64,000 nt of DNA from Loripinus fragilis (taxonomy: Eukaryota > Mollusca > Bivalvia > Lucinida > Lucinidae): the NCBI GenBank assembly GCA_964019695.1, contig OZ026524.1, positions 28,622,164-28,686,163 on the forward strand. Reading direction: 5' to 3'. A model generated the notes under the pieces. It had not been told where the DNA came from. It did not search any database and saw only the letters and a list, made by a program, of their open reading frames with translations. Positions 57,499-64,000 of this stretch are shown piece after piece. The translations under genes and the position numbers were made by a program. Position 1 is the first letter of the stretch; each line of letters begins with the position of its first letter.

Positions 57499-57992
57499 CA
57501 TAATATGTTATCATGCAACAAGCTCAAGGTTTCCCACGATGTGGCCCATATAATCACATTCTGCTATTGTTAAATCATATACATGTATCCAGATAAGTAT
57601 TTTTTATTAAAAGTGTACTTATTTTCTTATCCATCAATTTAAACATGTGATTTGGGTGCTCAAAAGATCCGTCTCACTAAGACGGTTCTTTTGAGTACCC
57701 ACAACATATGTTTTGGATAATAAATAAGAAAAAATAGTTTTCCTGGTCTTCACCTTAATTTGTTATCATGCAAGGAGGTGAAGGTTTCTCGCAATATGGC
57801 CCATATAATCACATTATGCTACATGTATAATTTATACATAGATCCAGATAAGGAATTTATGAGCATAAAATTGTAATTATTTTCTTACCCATCAATTTAA
57901 ACATGTGTTTTGGGTCCCCAAAAGAACCGTCGCATTCAGACGGTTCTTTTGAGTACCCACAACATATGTTTTGGATGAGAAATAAAGAAAAT
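57499..57992 (+). repeat. 247 bp tandem duplication carrying the AAAAGAACCGTCTC hairpin
   Basis: Two units (57499-57745 and 57746-57992) share GTTATCATGCAA, GGCCCATATAATCACATT, ATCCAGATAAG, ATCAATTTAAACATGTG, the GACGGTTCTTTTGAGTACCC stem and CACAACATATGTTTTGGAT. The first part derives from the GGGCCTCGTCGCG MITE family (57455-57550). Confidence 0.8.
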
Positions 57993-58029
57993 AGTTTTCC
58001 AATACGCACACTCATCTGAAGGCCTGGAC

Positions 58030-58200
58030 CTGGTTGTACGAAGCTCTATTAAATTTAATCATGGATTAAGCGTTAATCAATCATTTAAATCTTAACGATG
58101 GATTAACTAATTGATGTATTTAAACGTGTTGTACGAAGCCTCATTAAACGGTTGATTAGTTAATTGACCTTTAATCGAGGGTTCGTAATTAATTTCAATA
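58030..58200. mobile_element. Short TTAATCxATGG-repeat element end
   Basis: CCTGGTTGTACGAAG occurs with a second GTTGTACGAAGCC 100 bp on, plus several TTAATC / GATTAA motifs. It resembles the subterminal structure at 28527-28720 and 36005-36212. Confidence 0.4.
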
Positions 58201-58251
58201 GAAATCATAAAACCAGTTTCCCATAATTCAGCCATGTAAACTAAACGCCGC

Positions 58252-58679
58252 AATATCACACTGGTAAATGTATACGTCGATTTGGTGGTATTTACGCGTA
58301 TTGCCGGTACTTCATAGACCGGAAGTGGTAGATATTGGTGTAATTACTATAAAGAAAAACATCCCATATGCCTAAAGGACTATAGAATTAGATAGTTTTT
58401 AAGTATTTGGCATGCACATGGCGATTTATGTAAGCATTTAGGAATAGATTCGAGTACCGATCTGGATGATCGGTACTCGAATCTATTCCTAAATGCTTAC
58501 ATAAATAGCCATGCACATACTGAATACTTAAAAATGGTTGAAGTCTATAGTCCTTTAGGCATATGGCATGTTTTTCTATATAGTATTAACACCAATATCT
58601 ACCACTTCCGGTCTATGAAGTACCGGCAATACGCGTAAATACCACCAAATCGACGTATACATTTACCAGTGTGAATATT
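58252..58679. repeat. 428 bp near-perfect palindrome
   Basis: The arms of about 205 bp fold around a centre near 58465 (GTACCGATCTGGATGATCGGTAC). Outer tips AATATCACACTGG and CCAGTGTGAATATT. Arm blocks such as TTTACGCGTATTGCCGGTAC, CATAGACCGGAAGTGGTAGA and TTATGTAAGCATTTAGGAAT are identical on both sides. A foldback MITE is the simplest explanation. Confidence 0.9.
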
Positions 58680-58848
58680 AGAAAAGAGAAATTCTCGAGT
58701 CAAAACTTACAAATTAAGTTTAGGACGTAAAGAAAGAGGAGGAGATGGTCGATGTTACCCGTGGATCGTTTATTTATACTGCATTAGTTAAATTAATAGA
58801 CAATGGATGGCGAGTATCGATAAGGGAGACCTCATTGGTACTTTATTC

Positions 58849-59349
58849 CACTGTAGTCATACCATTACGGCAATTTGGGTCTCGTCACTTATTCCGGTGT
58901 TAAGGTAACTTTCTCATCACGTTCAATTTCTTCATTTAATCACAGATAAACGCCCCAAAATGCTTGGCTTCTGATTATTTTTTGTTCATCAAATTCCAAT
59001 GTATCTTAGCTTTAAAATTATATGAAAACCTTAACGTTTGATGTCTAGGCATGAAATCACTTATTACGGTTTCGTCATCGTGGACAATTAATCAATGACG
59101 AAACCGTATAATTATGACTAAACCGTAATTGACATTTTTTTTAATATAATTGTAGAAAAAACACATTTAAAATCTGATTTTATCTCCGTTTTTGCAAATC
59201 AACACAGAGGCTGTTACCTAGACGATGCAATCTCGAAGCAAACATATTCGAAAGTTCTCATTTTTGTCAGCCTTTATTTGAAGGTAATTTTACTATAACA
59301 CCGGAGTAGGTGACGAGACCCAAATTGCCGTAGTGGAATGACTACAGTG
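58849..59349. mobile_element. TIR element, 501 bp
   Basis: CACTGTAGTCATACCATTAC, GGCAATTTGGGTCTCGTCAC and CCGGTGTTA at left mirror TAACACCGG, GTGACGAGACCCAAATTGCC and GTGGAATGACTACAGTG at right. The inside pairs further (GGTTTCGTCATCGTGGACAA...TCAATGACGAAACCGTAT). A 21 bp piece of the end occurs at 29708-29730. Confidence 0.85.
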
Positions 59350-60246
59350 TTATTCATAGACTTTCCTGTAACGTTCATTTCGCAATAAAGGTTAATTTTC
59401 TATTAAACACAGTGAGAGTGTAAAGATGTACCAAGTATCCAGTTATCACGTCATGTCTACTCTATGATTGTTTTATTGACAGAGTCTGTTGAAATATCTG
59501 GTAAGCGTCGCCAACGACAATGTAACAATGACGTCATTGTCTATGTCGAGCTCTTTTGTTGCTATTTTCATCACGCCAGTTTTATCTGACTCACTGGGGC
59601 ACCTGGTACACTCCCCAGGGGGGCGGGGGGGGGGGGTATCTGATATTTTCATATATACGTAGGCTCGGGTAAAATATTTTTTGGGTGCTTGAAATTCCTG
59701 ATATTTTTTGGGGTGAAAGTTAGATGCTGGGCGCGAGCCTACGCATGCAGAAAAAAATAGAGACCCCCCCTCCCCGGGAACACTCAGGCTTCGCAGAAAT
59801 CAGGCGTTTGAAAAAGGCGAACATGTGCGCGATTAAAATCAAGAACATGAGCCCATGGAGGCCCTTAACACCCAAAATAACGACACACTCAGGTCGAAAA
59901 CGGAGACGACCAAATGACACTGTTACCACCGAATTCTGCATCCCTAACCAACCCCATGCCTCTCCTCAAAATCAGCTCTATGATATGGAAATGAAAAAAG
60001 AACGCAACCGTAACATCGGGTTTTCATTCGAAATAGTTAAACAATAAGCCTAGAACAAAACGAACGTCAGATGCTACCCCTCAGTAAACAGTATTGGATC
60101 TATTCAGACCCAACAAAAGTTGGAACTGAAACGGCCCAAATCAGTTTTAAACTATAAAACAAAACGGAATACAAAACAAACACCCTGGAACATGATCAAA
60201 CATGATCAGACTGACAAAATTAGGGACTGCGCCTGATTCACGGTGT
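59350..60246. other. Intron 8 sequence with G-rich tract, no gene recognised
   Basis: 59618-59636 is a G-run interrupted by C. ORFs at 59724-60047 and its opposite strand are not gene-like. No exon seen. Confidence 0.4.
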
Positions 60247-60440
60247 TTGTTTTGTTTGTTTGATTAGATTCTTTACGTTCCAGTCAACAATCTTTCAGTT
60301 ACGTAGGGACGGGTCTTCCTGGGCTGAACCAGTACTATGCTAGGATTAATGTGTCTTGCTCAATGACACGACGCAGTGACGCCGGTGAGGCTCGGAACCG
60401 TGGCCCTTTGGTATCGAGTTCGCAGTGTTTGAATACAAAA
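60247..60440 (-). mobile_element. SINE family 1 (copy 5)
   Basis: Reverse reading: tail TTTGTTTGTTTGATTAGATT, body CTTTACGTTCCAGTCAACAA, GACGGGTCTTCCTGGGCTGA, ATGCTAGGATTAATGTG, CTTGCTCAATGACACGACGC, AGTGACGCCGGTGAGGCTCG (reversed B box). Confidence 0.75.
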
Positions 60441-61380
60441 TGCGGTCAAAGCAAACGCTTTGGAACCTGGCCTGGCCGGAGACCAGATTGGGCCGGGTAC
60501 GGGTCCAGACTTTTTGGCCAAACACTAAGCTGCCACCCATTTGTATCCGAGCGAAAATATGGGCATATGGGTGTCAGAAAAGTTTGGCCATTCAAATGCC
60601 AAAACTCAGAAAGCGGGTAATTCAAAAACTTTCTTTATTAAAAAAGGGGGGTTTATACCTGGCGGCGCTGAAAAAGGGGGGTATTCGGGCGCATATCCGT
60701 ACTATGTCTAACATAGGGAGTTACCCCCCGAGAATGTCGTAAGGGGCGATCAAAAGTTATGCAAACGTGCGCCTTACAATGCCTCCTTTAAAGTTAAGCA
60801 AGACTTATGTTAAGTATTGATATTTCAACATGATATATTAAATGCTAAAAATTGCCTGATCGATGTGGGATATCATTGTGCTCTTCAGAAAAATTAAAAC
60901 TATTTTGATTTTGATCAGTTTTAAACGTTATTTTTCGCATCCTGAAAAATCAATGCTGAACTCTAATGAGGCATTGTAATTCCGGGCCCAGATCTTGTAA
61001 TATTGTCGCATAGAAGTTCAAAATAGGCATAAGTGACTGTACCGACGTAACATTTCTACAGATGTAATGATTTTATAACTAACTCAAAAATATCAGTATT
61101 TGATACATGTATACAGCAAGTCGGTATGTGAAATTACAGGACTTGTCACCTCTGACATACAGCTGCATCTGAGCCGATCTTTCTGTTGGCATGCTGGTCT
61201 GGGTTACGGTACAAGAAGCTCGCCACAGATGAAGACAAGTAACATGAATTTAACAAAGTAACTTCGGCGACGAAGCGATGGGGTGCGGAGGAGGGGGTTA
61301 TAAATGTCAATTATGTTAACAATGCCTGTGTCAGAATGTTATCTTTTTATTATATGCTAAAAACCTCATAGTCTTTTACT
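60441..61380. other. Intron 8 sequence, no gene recognised
   Basis: No supported exon or repeat. ORFs at 60351-60742 run out of the SINE and look random. Confidence 0.35.
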
Positions 61381-61608
61381 ACTGTCGTGCCAACCAAGAG
61401 TGACAGTGACGTAATACCGTGTTTACAATATCTAGGTTACACACTAACGTATACACTTCACTTGAGCTAACGCCAATCGATAGATCACTGGTGTATTAAG
61501 CCTATCCTGCGGATAGGATTAATACACAAGTGATCTGTCGATTCTAAGTCCCTGATAACTTTGTAAACAAAACATGGCGTCACTGTCACTCTTGCCTGGC
61601 AGGACAGT
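61381..61608. mobile_element. Hairpin MITE, ACTGTCGTGCCAACC ends (copy 1), 39 bp before exon 9
   Basis: ACTGTCGTGCCAACCAAGAG and the reverse complement of CTCTTGCCTGGCAGGACAGT are the ends. The centre AGATCACTGGTGTATTAAGC / GGATTAATACACAAGTGATC folds around CCTATCCTGCGGATAGG. Confidence 0.85.
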
Positions 61609-61647
61609 ACTTTCATAATACAGCTGTATTTCTTTCAAATTTAATAG

Positions 61648-61783
61648 GAGGTGGGAGACAGGGATACTGCTATGAACGTGAGTTCAAACATGGACGTCTT
61701 TCCTGAAGATTTTCTGTTAGGATTTGCTGATGGTGCAGAGGTGCCATTGGATTGGTTAAGTTTTAGAACATATGTGCCAATAG
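61648..61783 (+). CDS. Exon 9: ApeC-like region, third part (divergent)
   Basis: The acceptor is CAAATTTAATAG. The exon enters in phase 0, as exon 8 requires, and leaves in phase 1 at ATAG|GTAAATG. It encodes about 45 residues: EVGDRDTAMNVSSNMDVFPE, DFLLGFADGAEVPLDW and LSFRTYVPI. The open frame, both splice sites and the phases support it as a real exon. It fits the place of the last ApeC segment, but the cysteine expected there is absent. The exon is bracketed by two copies of one MITE family, ending 39 bp upstream and starting 12 bp downstream. Its last 25 or more nucleotides are copied in minisatellite C. Further exons should lie beyond the window. Confidence 0.7.
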
Positions 61784-61794
61784 GTAAATGAGCC

Positions 61795-62022
61795 ACTGTC
61801 GTGCCAGCCAAGAGTGACAGCGACGCCATGTTGTGTTTACAAAGTTATCAGGGACTTAGAATCGACAGATCACTTGTGTATTAATCCTATCCGTGGGATA
61901 GGATTAATACACAAGTGATCTTTCGATTCACATTAGCTCAAGAGGAGTGTACACATTATTTATTTACTTAACAATTATAAACAAAACATGATGTCACTAT
62001 CACTCTTGGCTGGCAGAACAGT
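61795..62022. mobile_element. Hairpin MITE, same family (copy 2), 12 bp after exon 9
   Basis: Ends ACTGTCGTGCCAGCCAAGAG and reverse complement of CTCTTGGCTGGCAGAACAGT. The same GGGATAGGATTAATACAC centre is present. It separates the real junction of exon 9 from the rest of array C. Confidence 0.85.
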
Positions 62023-63150
62023 GAACGACTGTTTCAGGTTAAGAACATATGTACCAAAAGGTAAATGAGTTAATAGGTTGTTTCAGTTTAAAAACATATG
62101 TACCAAAAGGTTAATGAGTTAATCGATTATTTCAGTTTAAGGACATATGTACCAAAAGGTAAATGAGCTAATCGACTGTTTCAGTTTAATTAAGGAATGA
62201 ATTAAATTTTGGAATGTTCATGGCATCATGAGCTATCGAACATATGTACTAAAAGATAAATGGGTTGTAAGACTGGTTCAGTTACAGAAAATATATTATG
62301 TACCAAAAGGTACATGAGTCATTTGACTTGTTCAGTTAAAGAACATAATGTATCAAAACTTAAAGCTGCATACTCTGAAACTATGAACATTTTTCGAAAA
62401 AAAATATTTTCTTTTTAAATCATTTGCAAAAGTAGAATAAAGTTATATTGTCACAATAAATCTTATTTCTACAGTTAAAAACTGCATGAAAAAGTGAATT
62501 ATCTTATAAAAACAGGTGTATTTTCTCTTGTTTGTAATTATTTGCGTCCCTCCAATAATTCTAGACAGTTAATTTTTAACATAAATGCTGTTGTTTTGGC
62601 ACTAATAATTTGTTAATTATTACGAAAAAGGTAAAATGTATACCTGAATCTTAGTATTTTTACTGTGTTTTTAAAAAATAGAAACATTATTTTTAAAATG
62701 AAAATATCAAAAGTTACAGATTATGTAGCTTTAAAGGGGCCATTAAATTGTACTGATTATGTGCCAGAACATATACCAAATGATTAATGAACAATTGGAC
62801 TGGTTTGGCTTCAGAACATATAGATATGCACCAAAAGGTAAATAAGCCATCCTATTAGTTTAGTTACAGAATTTATTATGTACCAAAACGTGAATGAGCT
62901 GTTGGACTGGGCCAGTTATATAATATATGTACCAGTGGGTAAATGAGCTATTTGAATGATGCAGTAAATGAACATATGTACCAAAAGGTATATGAGTCAT
63001 TTGACTGGTTCAGTTACAGAACATATTAATGCATCAAAATTGAAATGAGCTGTTAGACTGAATCAGTATTAGAACATATAAACATTATACCAAGTGCTAA
63101 ATAATGCATTAGAGTGTTTCCATTTCAGAATATATGTACAAGAACAAATT
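62023..63150 (+). repeat. Minisatellite C: copies of the exon 9 splice-donor junction
   Basis: About 14-15 units of about 49 bp, interrupted by the MITE at 62360-62734. The unit holds AGAACATATGTACCAAAAG, which matches the last bases of exon 9 (AGAACATATGTGCCAATAG), then GTAAATGAG of the intron and a GACTGGTTCAGTT-like spacer. Early units (62030-62190) are close to each other; later ones decay. Many spacers contain TTTCAG or TTCAG just before the exon-like part. Confidence 0.9.
62360..62734. mobile_element. MITE with TTAAAGCTGCATA ends (copy 2), inside array C
   Basis: TTAAAGCTGCATACTCTGAA at left mirrors TTACAGATTATGTAGCTTTAA at right. The inside (TTATTTGCGTCCCTCCAATA) is the reverse of the copy at 52124-52498. 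Confidence 0.85.
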
Positions 63151-63310
63151 GAATGGAAAGACTTATTGGTTCTACATATACAATGTAGATTTTCATTTAT
63201 TTTTCTTTGGAAGTGAAACCTAATCTTATGTTGACAAAACTTATACATGTATTTCCCTGCACACCAGATAAGGATATCTAATATTTAACCCTGGGATAGA
63301 AAATCTTTTC

Positions 63311-63612
63311 TCCAACCTTTGCCCATGTAAGATAGGCTGTCAGTTCATGTAAGAAATTCTATCTTACATGACCACGTGACTGCTTTCTTACATGGGTAGA
63401 GTAAAATAGTCTTTTTATTCCGTAAAACGATAAGCAAAGGGCAAATTTATTAGCTTAAGTAACTCAAAGGCGCCAAGCAAGGGTAAGCGTTACTTATTGA
63501 CGTCATATAACTTTAATGACGTTACCGAACGTGCACCGCGTGACGTTAAAGGCAATGTGACGCTGATGGAATAGAGCGCTAAGCAGGAATTTATTTTGCA
63601 TATTGCAACTTA
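63311..63612. mobile_element. Dispersed repeat, copy 2 (relative at 50244-50597)
   Basis: CCCATGTAAGATAGGCTGTC, CCACGTGACTGCTTTCTTAC, AACTCAAAGGCGCCAAGCAA, TTGACGTCATATAAC, CGTGCACCGCGTGACG in the same order as copy 1. Confidence 0.7.
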
Positions 63613-63614
63613 AC

Positions 63615-64000
63615 TACGAGGGCTGTTCAAAAATGAATGCAAGTAGCTTCATAACTTTCGTCACATATATGCTAGGGCAAAATGGTATACTTTTCTATTA
63701 AGGAGTTTATGTCACCTTTAAACTGACACCAGACATAAGGCAAATACAGTATAATTATTGAGTTATGGTCCTTTGAATGAGGGTCACTTTAGTATACTAG
63801 CAAATTCAATGCTTCGAACATACCAGTGATATAGAAGAGCGGATAATTCTTCGATAAATTGGTGAAATTTCTTGAAATTTTTAAGAAAGTATCCCTATAT
63901 ACTTTTATAATGATTCTGTAAAAGTTGCGAAACTCCTACTTGTTTTTGTTAAATTAGATCTACATCGAATCGTTTTCACTAAAGTTTCCTTATGTTTGCA
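63615..64000 (+). mobile_element. Mariner-like element, left end (cut by window edge)
   Basis: TACGAGGGCTGTTCAAAAATG with GAATGCAAGTAGCTTCATAA and TATATGCTAGGGCAAAATGG follows the same family as 9647-10977. Confidence 0.7.

Larger units (their letters stand above)
5155..61783 (+). other. Partial gene locus: three CUB domains plus ApeC-like region, nine exons
   Basis: Nine exons on the + strand join without a stop. Segment lengths are 369 nt (CUB1), 357 nt (CUB2), 378 nt (CUB3), 318 nt and 372 nt (ApeC-like), each a multiple of three. Every domain-boundary intron is phase 1 and every intron inside a domain is phase 0, which strongly supports the model. CUB domains are extracellular beta-sandwich modules of about 110 residues with two disulphides. 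ApeC is a domain of marine invertebrate apextrin-like proteins linked to pathogen recognition. The product is inferred to be secreted or surface-bound. The first exon, with signal peptide, and the last exon or exons lie outside the window or were not recognised. Introns are 0.3 to 12.7 kb or longer apart and packed with transposons. The architecture is inferred from sequence only. Confidence 0.85.

Noticed and set aside
59724..60047. 107-codon ORF with basic composition, overlapped by an antisense ORF
   Set aside because: No domain or exon borders; next to a G-rich low-complexity tract.
61641..61829. Minus-strand 62-codon ORF over exon 9
   Set aside because: The + strand reading has matching splice sites and phases on both sides; the minus ORF extends into the MITE.

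Overview
The window looks like intronic and intergenic nuclear DNA from an animal, most probably a marine bivalve mollusc. The grounds are a very AT-rich composition, no compact ORFs, spliced exons with GT-AG borders, Penelope-like retroelement relics, tRNA-derived SINEs, many MITEs, and tandem repeats built on a GTCCGTCTGTCC core. The species assignment is inference; no sequence search was possible.

Only one gene is supported, on the + strand, and it runs past both edges of the window. Nine coding exons (5155-5354, 9026-9194, 18520-18704, 23217-23388, 25812-26020, 38490-38658, 51351-51668, 55348-55583, 61648-61783) join in one open frame of 1794 nt (598 codons). Intron phases alternate 1-0 between and within domains. 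The exons encode three CUB domains, two exons each, followed by a region that resembles the ApeC domain (apextrin C-terminal domain): WPxGxY...GCP, then FCVK, then WPxGxY...CPSG, then a final divergent part. The product is probably a secreted or cell-surface recognition protein. The signal peptide exon and the C-terminus are not visible.

Almost everything else is repeats. 1-1545: degraded Penelope-like element. 5386-7490: minisatellite A with two MITEs inside. 8-38 kb: MITEs, two mariner-like TIR elements, a second Penelope fragment, SINEs and satellites within introns 2-5. 39.5-45.2 kb: two inverted arrays of a roughly 145 bp satellite with nested MITEs. 48.6-50.1 kb: a TA-flanked element inside the centre of a palindromic element. 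51.7-58 kb: a hairpin family and minisatellite B. 58.2-59.3 kb: a 428 bp palindrome and a 0.5 kb TIR element. 61.4-63.15 kb: an exon bracketed by twin MITEs, then minisatellite C.

The most interesting signal is that three of the nine 5' splice sites of this gene (after exons 1, 8 and 9) each open directly into a minisatellite whose unit is a copy of that exon-intron junction. The introns therefore carry dozens of duplicated, partly decayed splice-donor sites. Several MITEs were later inserted into these arrays, which gives a relative age order.
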